NCBI GenBank assembly: GCA_013368445.1
Contig: JAACJO010000032.1
Location: forward strand, 124,001-188,000
Length of the DNA stretch: 64,000 nt
Direction of reading: 5' to 3'
Origin: Leucocoprinus leucothites
Lineage: Eukaryota > Basidiomycota > Agaricomycetes > Agaricales > Agaricaceae
Shown: positions 45,512 through 54,921 of the stretch, in pieces
Position numbering within the stretch: the first letter of the stretch is position 1
Layout: each line of letters begins with the position of its first letter
Position numbers and translations under genes: made by a program
The notes under the pieces: model-generated
Told to the model about the DNA's origin: nothing
Seen by the model: only the letters and a program-made list of their open reading frames with translations
Databases searched by the model: none

Positions 45512-45905
45512 GAGTGAAGAAGTGGAGCCCAGCAAGAGCCCAAGTCTCAACAGACTCCTCAGTTGACCCAGAGGAGGTGGCAGACAGAGGTGCTGGTGGA
45601 GGAGGAGTGATGGGCATGAATGTGTGAGTGCCCACAGTGTAGGGTTTCAGTGGCGACAGGACGTCAGCCACTGGGGAAGGAGCTGGCTGTGACGGGATGT
45701 CAGCAGCAGGCAGGTGGGAGGGGCCAGGCGATGAAACGTCAGCCTGGGGAGGACCAAAGAACCCATGAACATTGTGGGGGTTGTTGTATGGGTCAAGATG
45801 TTCATCCTCAGACATCTCAGGGATGTTGAGCTCGTTGTTGGAGGCGTTGACGGACTCAGTGGAGCGGGGCAGAGGCCTGTTAGACTTAGATTTGTGTTTA
45901 CCCAT
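45512..45905 (-). pseudogene. G2-1 gag, N-terminal segment
   Basis: ATG at 45905 (MGKHKSKSNR), then the conserved DELNIPEMSEDEHLDPY..GFFGPPQAD block, Pro-rich VADVLSPLKPYTVGT and STEESVETWALAGLHFFT. The reading frame passes into G1-2 sequence at 45511; biologically it continues at 13035. Confidence 0.75.
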
Positions 45906-45991
45906 GTAGCTACAAGTAGATGCAGTAGTATTGAGCTCTAATTGCAACACACCAACTTTTGATCGTGGTGGTAAGAGGTCAAGGAGGGATG

Positions 45992-46876
45992 CTGCAAACG
46001 AGCGCTGACAAGGTGCCGGAGCAGGAGTGGGGATGGGCACCTTCATGGGCGCTTGGGGGGGGCCACTAGCGCATGCCTTAGAGGGCGCTTGCTTGGGCGG
46101 TACAGGAGGATGGGCTGGGGCGGGCCACAGTGCCTTGGGTGTTTGCTTGGGCGCCTTAGGGGAGCCCATGTGGATGTCACGTGGTTCTGCTTTGTCAGCG
46201 GATCCATGGGTTGCCTCATGGGCAACGCGTGTGTCTTTAGGGGAGGCCCCGGGCTCAACAAAGTGAGCAAAGCCTTGCATGAAGGAGCAAAAGGTGGTCC
46301 AGCCACGGCCAGCCCACTCTTCACCCATGGAGATGCATGCACTGCTGTGCCCGCTCATATCAAACTCGTATACTGCACCAGCAAGGTAGCTGGCACAGGC
46401 TCTGGCAAACTCCTCATCGAGGAGGGAATCATTGGAGAGCTCACACATGAAGTGTGTAAACTTCCTGAGGCCTTCGAAGGCCCACTTGGCCATGGCATCA
46501 TCTCCAGACACGGTCCCAGGGGAGGATGGCGTGACTGACAGCACAGCAGGGGGAGGAGGTGTAATGGGCACAAACATGCATGTACCCACAGTGTAGGGTT
46601 TCAGTGGCGACGGGACATCAGCCACTGGGGGAGTAGAAGGCACTGGCGATGGAACATCAGTGGGCACTGAGGGGAAGGGTGAGGGTGGCTGAAAGTCAGC
46701 CCTCATAGAGGCAGCAGCAGCCTTGAAGTCCGCCATCGTGTGGACCGGCTGAGTGGAGGTGGAGGCCTGGGGGCCTCTGCGATGGTGTTGAGCTCATCAT
46801 CGCCAGATGCAATGTCGGAGTCAAGGTCCATGTTTGCGATTTCACGAGTGACAGCTTTAGATTTACGCCTACCCAT
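45992..46876 (-). pseudogene. G1-1 gag, N-terminal segment
   Basis: Start ATG at 46876 (MGRRKSKAV-type basic N-terminus). Then an acidic/Ser patch, Pro-rich linkers (PSPFPSVPTDVPSP), MADFKAAAASMRADF, a helical block (FMCELSNDSLLDEEFARACASYLAGAVYEF) and HEATHGSADKAEPRDIHMGS. Coding continues at 11213 once G2-1 is removed. Role by homology: RNA-binding ORF1 protein. Confidence 0.75.
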
Positions 46877-46962
46877 GTTAGCTAGAGTAGAATCGGTGTA
46901 TACTAGATGTCTAACTGCACACCAACTAAGAGATGGTGGTGGTAAGAGGTCAAGGAGGGATG

Positions 46963-47214
46963 GCCTCCAGTTGCAGTGATATCGGTATATGTCTCATTTC
47001 CTTTCTTTCGTTACATGCCTAGCCCCCCTTCTGCTGTTGTCTCATGTATTGTCTCGGACAGGACTCTTATATATTCCTGGCTGTTTACTCTTGTGTAGTC
47101 GGTAGCGGTATCGGTTTCCCTGTAGTAGATAGTCGGGCACGGACTGCTATTGCACACTGCATTATAAATTGGTGACCCCTCCAGGGTTGCGTTGACTTAA
47201 AAAAAAAAAGAAAA
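46963..47214 (+). mobile_element. G2-5: 3' UTR-only insertion
   Basis: Plus-strand G2 3' UTR from CCTCCAGTTGCAGTG to a decayed terminal hairpin and an A tail ending about 47214. Severe 5' truncation. ATGGCC on both sides (46961-46965 region and 47215-47220) is a possible 6-bp TSD. Confidence 0.75.
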
Positions 47215-48310
47215 ATGGCCTTGTAATGGAGGTAGGTGATATCACCAGCATCGCCAGTGAAATCGAGGAAGAGTTGGCATTGGGTGGGGCCCAATGTGGT
47301 CATGCAGGGCTTCTTTGCAGAAGGTGCATCAGCAAGGGTGGCCTGATGCATTGCAGTGATGCAATCAGGCTCGAGGGTGGGGTAGGACTGGACTAGCTTG
47401 ATAAGCACTGCCACAGATGCCAGGGTGCAAGCAGCCTCAGCAAACGACTTCTTAGCTGCCAAGGATGGGATGGGCGCTCATTGGGCTGGGCCCTCAGGCC
47501 TAGCCTTGGGAGTGGGGGGTGCTTGAGTGGGCGCTTTGCCACTAGTGCAGGCCTTTGCAGGTGCCGGCTTAGGCAGTAATGAGGGATGGGCCAGTGAGGG
47601 CCGATGATCCAGGGGCGGTAGAGTGGGCACCTTGGGGGAGCCCATGTCAATGTCACGTGGACCCACTTTGTCAGCGGATCCATGGGTCGCCTCATAGATG
47701 ATGCACATATGATTAGGGTGGGCCTCCTCGACTCTAGAGGCACAGTCCCACAGGAAGTCAGCAAATGTGTCCCATCCTTGGGCACACATTTGCTCGCTGT
47801 CGAGGGCCATATCACCTTGCCCCGGTTGAAGATCTCTGCAACCAACGTGACGCGAGTCAGGACAATCACGGCTGTGGTGGCCTCCAAGAGGGGACCTTGA
47901 GGGACACTCGCAACGAAGCAGGTGAAGAAGCAGAGCCCAGCAAGAGCCCAAGTCTCAACAGACTCCTCAGTTGACCTGGAGGAGACAGCAGACAGAGGTG
48001 CTGGGGGAGGAGGGGTGATGGGCACAAACGTGCGGGTGCCCACAGTGTAGGGTTTCAGTGGCGATGGGATGTCAGCCACTGGGGGAGGAGCCGGCTGTGA
48101 CAGGACATCAGCAGCATAGTGGGAGGGGCCAGGCAATGGGACATCAGCCTGGGAAGGACCAAAGAACCCACAAATGTTGCGGGGGTCATTGTATGGGTCG
48201 AGATGTTCATCCTCAGACATCTCAGGGATGTTGAGTTCATCATTGGAGGCATTGACGGACTCAGTGGAGTGGGGCGGTGGCCTATTAGACTTATATTTGT
48301 GCTTACCCAT
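47215..48310 (-). pseudogene. G2-6 gag, N-terminal part
   Basis: ATG 48310 (MGKHKYKSNRPPP). DELNIPEMSEDEHLDPYNDPRNICGFFGP, VADIPSPLKPYTVGT, STEESVETWALAGLCFFTCFVASVPQGPLLEATTA; a frameshift near RGQGDM (47815); then HGSADKVGPRDIDMGS, Pro/Ala/Lys linker, stop near 47480, AKKSFAEAACTLASVAVLIKL, QLFLDFTGDAGDITYLHYKA. Same subgroup as G2-1 by the STEESVET block. Confidence 0.75.
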
Positions 48311-48396
48311 GTAGCTACAAGTAGACGCAGTAGTATTGAGCTCTAATTGCAACACACCAACTTTCGATCGTGGTGGTAAGAGGTCAAGGAGGGATG
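47215..48396 (-). mobile_element. G2-6: 5' part of a G2 retroposon
   Basis: Minus strand, from inside gag (YLHYKAI, 47215) to a normal 5' terminus at 48396. The 3' part (knuckles, UTR, tail) is not found on the other side of G1-1, so it was deleted. Confidence 0.8.
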
Positions 48397-49085
48397 TGTA
48401 CTTCAGCTCTCCTCTGAAGCTGCTGGTGACCTTGCTGTTCAGCCTCTTCCCATCTTCTACACAAGTCAGCCATTGCATCTTCTAAGTTCTGTACAACAGG
48501 TAGTGGTGGAGCTATATGTCTACCCTGTGGTTGACCTCTAACTGGAGCAGCTGGTATTTCAAGGGGTCTATTAAATCCTTCAGATATTACTACCTGTGGA
48601 ATTTGGGAAAGTTGTGGAATAGTAGGCAGTGGTGCATTAAGATGAGCAGGAATATGTGTCTGAGGAATCTGAAGAGCAAGAAGTGCTTTTTTTTTTTTTT
48701 TTTTTAAATCAATGAATTTATATAGTGGTGCTCGATTGCAGTCTGCTTTTCAACTAAATAATACAAACAGATGGTACACTACAGCAAGCTGGGGTACACA
48801 AAGCAGTTGAAGACCACTTAAGACATAGACTATATATGATTAGTCCAGCAAAATAGAGAAGACTCGAGAGGAGCAAGAAGTGCTCCATGGTTCAGTGGTT
48901 GCTGAATAGGGGTAGGTGAGACAGGACGTAATTGTGGTGGAAGTGGTAATAGTCCATTGTTTATGCAATCTTATCATGCTTCAGGGCTTGTCATCTGACA
49001 TTGTTCACACTCTTCTGCACATGCAGCTTCATGTTGATGTTCAGGAGTGGTGGGAGGTGAGGGATCCCTAGATTATATATAGTCA
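48397..49085 (-). pseudogene. Unidentified Pro/Leu-rich coding remnant, split by L-5
   Basis: Minus strand, segments 49085-48871 and 48687-48397 in one frame once L-5 and its TSD are removed. Reads DPSPPTTPEHQHEAACAEECEQCQ, then TGA TAA, then NNGLLPLPPQLRPVSPTP, IPAHLNAPLPTIPQLSQIPQ, RGQPQGRHIAPPLP and an amphipathic end LEDAMADLCRRWEEAEQQGH. Cys pattern CxxxCxxC. Not one of the three retroposon families, gypsy or copia. Could be a cellular gene or a DNA transposon accessory frame. Function unknown. Confidence 0.45.
48688..48870 (-). mobile_element. LINE L-5: 183-bp 3' end only
   Basis: Poly(T), terminal box and 3' UTR including the decayed hairpin; no coding sequence. TSD GAGCAAGAAGTGCT at 48674-48687 and 48871-48884 (14 bp, exact). 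It demonstrates L insertion into non-repeat DNA. Confidence 0.9.
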
Positions 49086-49648
49086 TAGCTGAGAATCTAT
49101 AATAATGCAGATATATATAACAACACACTCACATGATCAAGTCCAGTCTTTGGATGTGTATAATAAAGAATACACCAACAAAGTCTCTATTAATTTATCA
49201 GAATGACATGTGCATACAGATTTCTCATAAATCCTCACTCTTTGACTCACAAAAGAGCCTCAGAATATCCAGAAAAGCGAAATATACAGTCTATTTATTT
49301 TTTATTTATGGTTTACTCAGAAAGAATCTCACTTCTCAGTCAAGACAGTACCTTAGAAAACACCCAAAAGCGAAATTGATATCTTAGACACTTAAATATC
49401 AGATGTACAGGTAAAAGGAGGTGGTGGTAGAAGGAGAGGAGCATACACAGCCACATAGGCAGCCCCAACACACACCATACCTGAAAAAGTTGAGGGCATA
49501 ACTTCAGGGCAGGTGCATTGATGTGTAAATAAGTGCCGATGAATGTGGGACAGTAATAACGGGAGGAGGATTGCTTAGTCAAGCTGACCTCAGCAGTTTG
49601 TCAGCATGACTAAATCTGACTCAGTGCCATCATCGGTCTTGGGGAATA
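49086..49648. other. AT-rich stretch without recognised gene
   Basis: Short frames only, several TATATA runs near 49088-49120. No similarity to the element families seen here. Presumed old intergenic DNA. Confidence 0.5.
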
Positions 49649-50108
49649 TTGAGACATTCACTCATGTTTCCTCTGTGCGCATCATGCACAACTCCCCCAA
49701 GGCCAATACTGCTACCATATGGTTTGACCTATGGGATTCTCAGTCAGGAGTGAATGTGAAGAAGCTCCTCAACAAATACCTCCACTTCAATGGATGCCAG
49801 GCTGTGATCAAGCCTGCCCACACCCACCCCAGTGTGCCTCAGTGTCAGCACTGCTGGTGTTTTGGCTACTCCACCCCCACCTGCTGCAATTGCTTGCTTA
49901 GTGTGCCCAGTGCAGCAGTCCTCACTGTAGTGAAAACCACCATACCACATCTTCATGCTGTAAAGGGAGTACTAAGGCCAACCCTCCCATTCTGCTAACT
50001 CCTGAGGGGGAACCCTGCTCCCATATCAAGTGTGTGAACTGCAGAGGTGAACATGCAGCAAACAACTGCAAGTGCCCATTCTGGCACCATTGGTTTGACT
50101 GTGACTAG
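49649..50108 (+). pseudogene. G1-4 gag C-terminal fragment
   Basis: TATIWFDLWDSQSGVNVKKLLNKYLHFNG, knuckle CQHCWCFGYSTPTC (His to Tyr change at GH), a frameshift, then CVNCRGEHAANNCKC and FWHHWFDCD before TAG 50106-50108. Intermediate between G1 and G2-4 in the KYLHF segment. Confidence 0.7.
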
Positions 50109-50200
50109 TTACTCTAGTACACAATGGACTCAAGGGCCCCAGTTGTGAGGTCTTAGTACCTCTGTCAATGCATCCCCCAACCCTGTCAGTATTTGCTGGG
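49649..50200 (+). mobile_element. G1-4: internal fragment of a G1-like retroposon
   Basis: Begins inside gag (ETFTHVSSVRIMHNSPKAN) and ends in the early 3' UTR (CATCCCCCAACCCTGTC); neither terminus is present. 50201-50238 is non-repeat sequence. Confidence 0.75.
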
Positions 50201-50320
50201 TGTAAGAATGTCCCATGTTTTGCAAATAGATATGAACACATCCCTCCTTATCCTCTTACCACCACCATTGAAAGTTGGTGTTCGTTTTGAGGCATTCTTA
50301 CATCATCTATCTACATTACA

Positions 50321-50902
50321 ATGGGTAGGCGCAAGTCTAAAGCTACTGCAAACCAGTTTGCAGCATTTGAATCTGAGTCTGCTGTATCCAATGACAAGCT
50401 CAACTTAGCCGAGATGGCCGAAAACGACCACCTCGACCCCTACAACAACCCACTCAACATGTGTGGGTTCTTCGGTCCCCCCCAGGCAGACATCTCGTTG
50501 CCTGGCCCCTCACAATTGATGGCAGATGTCCCATCGCCATTGCTTGCTCCCCCAGTGGCAGATGTCCCATCACCACTCCAACCCTACACTGTGGGCACAT
50601 GCACCTTTGTGCCCATCACACCTCCTGTCGCAGTGCCTGAATCAATGACCTCCTCCAAGGGAAAGAAGAAGAAGGAGCTCACCCCAAGGCACGCCCTCAA
50701 CAACCTCATATCCTTCCTTAAGTGGTTGGATACCATCAAAGACCCTGACAAAATTGAGGTACATGATGTGCAAGCCATGGTTACTTGTCTAGCCAAGGCT
50801 TCATATGCATTTGCCAGTGAGCTGAAGATGAGCAGCACACTGATTACCTCGAACTCTCTCAATGCTGATGGCTTGGAGACATACATGGATTTCTTGGGGG
50901 GC
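50321..50902 (+). pseudogene. G2-7 gag, N-terminal segment
   Basis: ATG 50321 (MGRRKSKATANQFAAFESES). Conserved HLDPYNNPLNMCGFFGPPQAD, Pro-rich linkers, KKKKELTPRHALNNLISFLKWLDTIKD, VTCLAKASYAFASELK, then cut by the L-6 tail at 50902. Same subgroup as G2-2 and G2-3. Confidence 0.78.
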
Positions 50903-51432
50903 TTTTTTTTTTTTTTTTTTTTCAATCAATGAATTTATATAGTGGTGCTCAATCACAGTCTGCTTTTCAACTAAATAATACAAACATATGGTACACTACA
51001 GCAAGCTGGGGTACACGAAGCGGTCGAAGACCGCTTAAGACAAAGACTATATATGATTAGTCCAGTAAAATAGAGAAGACTCAGGAGAGACTTATAGAAC
51101 GAGGTGTTATACACAGAGATCAGACTCAAGAGAAAAAAGGAGAGAAGAGATAAAAGAATATAGTTCACCTTCATTTGGTTCGGCGGGCACAGGAGCTTGA
51201 AGCGGCGGTGGATGCGTGTCATGATTGGTGAAGGCAAAAGTGGCTGGGTTCTTTTTCAAGAACTCGACAAGAAACTCATATTGAGGAAAGGCACATTGTA
51301 CCCATTGGGTGCAGGTGGGGTAGAGAGGGCAATAGCACAGTATATGATGTCGTGTTTCCAGACGATGGCCACAACAACAGGATTTGGGTTTGAGGGAGAA
51401 GAATCTCTCATGACAAGCTCCGATTGGAGCAT
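50903..51432 (-). mobile_element. LINE L-6: 530-bp 5'-truncated 3' end
   Basis: Poly(T), terminal box, 3' UTR with hairpin (perfect stem) and the last about 110 codons of ORF2 (finger SCCCGHRLETRHHILCYC, tail ending SLESDLCV, stop near 51107). TSD CTTGGGGGGC at 50893-50902 and 51433-51442 (10 bp, exact). Confidence 0.92.
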
Positions 51433-52092
51433 CTTGGGGGGCTTCAGTCATAGATTCTCAGCTAAGACCTCCCCTAAAGCAACGCACATCACCCACGAGG
51501 CGACCCATGGATCTGCTGACTCAGCGGGTCCACATGACATCGACATGGGTTCCCCCAAGGTGCCCACTTTACTGCCCCCAGATCGTCGGCCTGCACTGGC
51601 CCATCCCTCCCTACTGCCCAAGCTGGCACCTGCAAAGGCCCGCACTAGTGGCAAAGCACCCATTCAAGTGCCCCCCACTCCTAAGGCTAGGCCTGATGGC
51701 CAGGCCCGACGAGCACCCATCCCACCCTCGGCAGCTAAGAAGTCATTCGCTGAGGTTGCTCATACCCTGGCAAATGCGGCAGTGCTTATCAAGCTAGCCC
51801 AGTCCCACCCCACCCTCGAGCCTGATTGCGTCACTGCAATGCATCAGGCTGCCCTCGCTGATGCACCTTCTGCAAAGAAGCCCCACATGACCACGTCAGG
51901 CCCCACCCAATGCCAACTCTTCCTCGATTTCACTGGCAACGCCGGTGACATCACCTACCTCCATCACAAGGCCATGCACCTTCTCAACAACTCCCTCACT
52001 TGCGCAAAGAGCTCTCTTTGTGTTGAGAACATTGCCAAGGCATATGACACTATCTCATTGTACACCAGCTCCATCGCCACCAATGCTGACAG
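51433..52092 (+). pseudogene. G2-7 gag, middle segment
   Basis: Resumes after L-6: SPKATHITHEATHGSADSAGPHDIDMGS, Pro/Ala/Lys linker, FAEVAHTLANAAVLIKLAQSHPTLEPD, QLFLDFTGNAGDITYLHHKAM, KSSLCVENIAKAYDTISLYTSS. Open until L-7 enters at 52093. Confidence 0.78.
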
Positions 52093-52171
52093 CATCCTCC
52101 TTTCCCTCTAACTACCATCATTGATTTCTTTGACAGTGTTTTATACTACATTGACTATGAATTCTACCATT

Positions 52172-54919
52172 ATGACTGTACCATCTCCATGGGCGGACCT
52201 TAAGGGTACCCCACCACCGTCTTTGGACCCTATGAACATCACCGACACTGAAACACATGTCTCAACCAGCAAGTGCAACCGCTCTAGATTGCCTGCTCTT
52301 TCTATCAAATCCACACAGCACTCTGTCCACAGTGATGCCAAATCTGCTGCTGCTTCTAGAGCTGGCTCCAATGAAGAAGAAAGCAGTGAGAGTGACTCTG
52401 ATTCATCTGTCGCCCCCAATCCTTCCTCTCCTACAAATATTCGCACTGCACTATCACATGCAGTATTGCACTCATCCCTTAGAACCCCCTCTCCCTCAAC
52501 ACACTCAAGATGATCTCATGCTCGACGAGGTCCAGACATCACTCCCAAGGCCATATCAAGAACAGCATCCATGAACACATATGATGGCTTCAAATTGCCC
52601 ATTCCTTATTGCCGTTTTGGTGAAGGATATATAGGTGAGCTCAAACCAGCTGATCCTCTAAACTTGAGCTCGTGCGGGGACGTGTGGGGTGACCAAGAGG
52701 ATGGGACATTCAAAGATGGGGTGCCTACCAATAGGTTTTTCGGAACCCCACCCACTGTAAGGCTGCCTCATGTGATCCATGGATCCGCTGAGCCAGCAGA
52801 ACATGTGCTAACCGGCACCCCGGCTACTTTCTTTGCTGGGTCATCCAGTACCAATGACATCACACCTGACATCACACATGATGTCACTGGCGATGTCATG
52901 ACACAGCCGCAGGGATCTAGACCTGCACAGCCACATCTCCCGGATCTTAAGGATCCATCTAACACAGCCACCAAAGAAACTCTATGTGTTGGTGAAGCTG
53001 CCTTTAAAGCACTCAAGGTGCTCAAATATATTACTAATTTCTTCAAACATTGCGCTGCCCTTGGCTTGCAACCCAGAGAAAAAGACCTGAGGTTTCCCCA
53101 AATGGGGGAACCCATTTATTGCCTATTAATGTCTATGTTTGATTCAGGCTAGGACCGCTTACCCATCAATGGTAAAAGCGGACTCATGATCATTGAGGCA
53201 TTAAGACAGTATCTTAGCCCTTCCCCCAATATCCCCATGACAAACTCTTCCCCCCCTCCACAGGGTAAGGGAAAGGGAAAGAAAGTACGTAAATCTTCTA
53301 TTTCAGCCATCCCTACCCCTCGATTTCTGCCTGGCATTGTTGTTGGGAAAACTAACCTCACAGATCGTTTTGACCACAATGCCATGAATATTGATCAAGC
53401 CCCTCCCATTGAGGGCAACTCTCCTTCTCCCCAGAATGATGTCTCGTCGTCTGGTAAAACACGTGATGTCTCATCTGTGTTAAGTCCACGGCAGGCAAAG
53501 AATGATGTCACGTCTTCTAAACCTGTTGGTCCTATCCGAGTATCCTGAGCTCCTCCCCCACCTTCCCATCACATGACTCCAAGGAATGGGAATGGGAACT
53601 TCGAGCGTTCAGTTGGGTGCCCTTTGACTGATGGTAAGGCTCAACCATCAAATCCCAATACTAAGGGTGCACCTGAATTGCCACCCCCTATCCCCCCTCC
53701 TGACTGTAAGGCATCCACCAAACCCCTTACGGAACATTTCAATAAGAAGACTACATCGTTTGCTGATGCTACCCGACAGGGTGTCCAGCCAACTACTACT
53801 TCTTCTTCCACTTCATCCAACATTGATGGGGTTAAGATGCAAGAAATGATACTCGCTTTCCCTGAACTATCTTATGACAAAGTCCTTGCTATGTACAAGG
53901 CTGGTTTCGGCAGTGCCCAATCTCAAGCACCTGAATCAACAACGACCACAAGCGCTCAATGTGCTAAACCAAAAATGACCACACATGGCCCTACACATCG
54001 TCAAGTCCTTATCCCCTTTGAGGGAAACATTATTGCTGACCACATCAAAGATTTCAATAAGGTGGCTGAATTCTGTAATTGTGGTCTTATAGCCGCCCTA
54101 TCCAAATTGCATGTTGAATCGGTCCATGAGTCATATAACAGACTTTCCATTGCCACATCAAGCGTCGCTACTCCTTCCGACCTTGACACCATTAAATCCT
54201 GGCTGAAAAAAGCTTGGCAACTTGGAGATGCTATTCCCATTGAGCCCCGCCTCCCACAATCCAAATCATTCCTTAAAATTGTTGGCGTCCCTTATTGGGT
54301 AGCCAATTCATCCAACCCACTTACCCTGGCATTCATTGAGCAGGCTCTAGGCCAATCCCCACTCTTCGAAAATGTCATCCTTGCTGCCTGCCCATGTGTT
54401 ATGAAATCATCCCCCAAATTGGACACAGCTATAGTGTGGTTCGACATCTGGGATTCCCAAAATGGTACCAAAGCCAAGACGTTGGTCAACCGTACCATTA
54501 ACTTTGGTTGCCATGTCGGTACTATTCACACTACCAGTATGCACCCAGGCATTGCGCAATGCAGGAATTGTTGGTGGTGGGGCCACCCCACCCATGCATG
54601 CCGGGCCCTTGGGGCTTGCTGTCAAATATGTGGTGGTCCTCATCATGTTGAGAATCAATCATCCATGGCTTGGTGCTGTAAAGCCAACCCTAAATCCAAT
54701 CCCCCTCGCAAGGCTACCCCTGACGGTATCCCCTGCCCTCATCATGACAATTTCAAATGCCTTAATTGTAAAGGCGATCATCATGCTAACGATTCCAAAT
54801 GTCCATTCTGGAGGAACAGGTTCGACAGGACCTGGCACTCTAACAAAGCTGCCGAATCATGCACTGCACATGTTGTTCACGCCAATACCAATCACTCCGG
54901 TGGCAGAGTTGCCATTTAA
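52172..54919 (+). pseudogene. L-7 ORF1 (gag-like), three nonsense codons, one frame
   Basis: ATG 52172 (MTVPSPWADLKG). All pieces share one frame. Stops: TGA 52511-52513, TAG 53150-53152 (Trp in L-4 and L-3), TGA 53546-53548 (Arg in L-3). Domain order as in L-4 ORF1: HVIHGSAEPAE, MGEPIYCLLMSMFDSG, QVLIPFEGNIIADHIKDFNK, SKSFLKIVGVPYW, VWFDIWDSQNG, knuckles CRNCWWWGHPTHAC, CQICGGPHHVEN, CLNCKGDHHANDSKC. Stop TAA 54917-54919. Confidence 0.87.
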
Positions 54920-54921
54920 AT

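Larger units (their letters stand above)
11214..45991 (-). mobile_element. G2-1: gag-only retroposon, full length, split by G1-2
   Basis: Segments 11214-13035 (poly(T) tail, terminal hairpin, 3' UTR, most of gag) and 45512-45991 (gag N-terminus, 5' UTR). G1-2 interrupts it with a perfect 15-bp TSD, GAGTGAAGAAGTGGA, at 13021-13035 and 45512-45526. Its own TSD is the CTGCAAAYGAGCG pair that joins G1-1. Confidence 0.88.
9944..46962 (-). mobile_element. G1-1: gag-only retroposon, full length, split by a 34.8-kb nest
   Basis: Two segments: 9944-11213 (poly(T), 3' UTR, C-terminal gag) and 45992-46962 (N-terminal gag, 5' UTR). The halves are joined by the TSD of G2-1: CTGCAAATGAGCG at 11200-11212 and CTGCAAACGAGCG at 45992-46004. 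The 5' end is the conserved CATCCCTCC terminus (46962 downward). Its own flanks do not match: L-1 on the left and G2 sequence on the right. This insertion therefore came with, or was followed by, a deletion or rearrangement. Confidence 0.85.
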
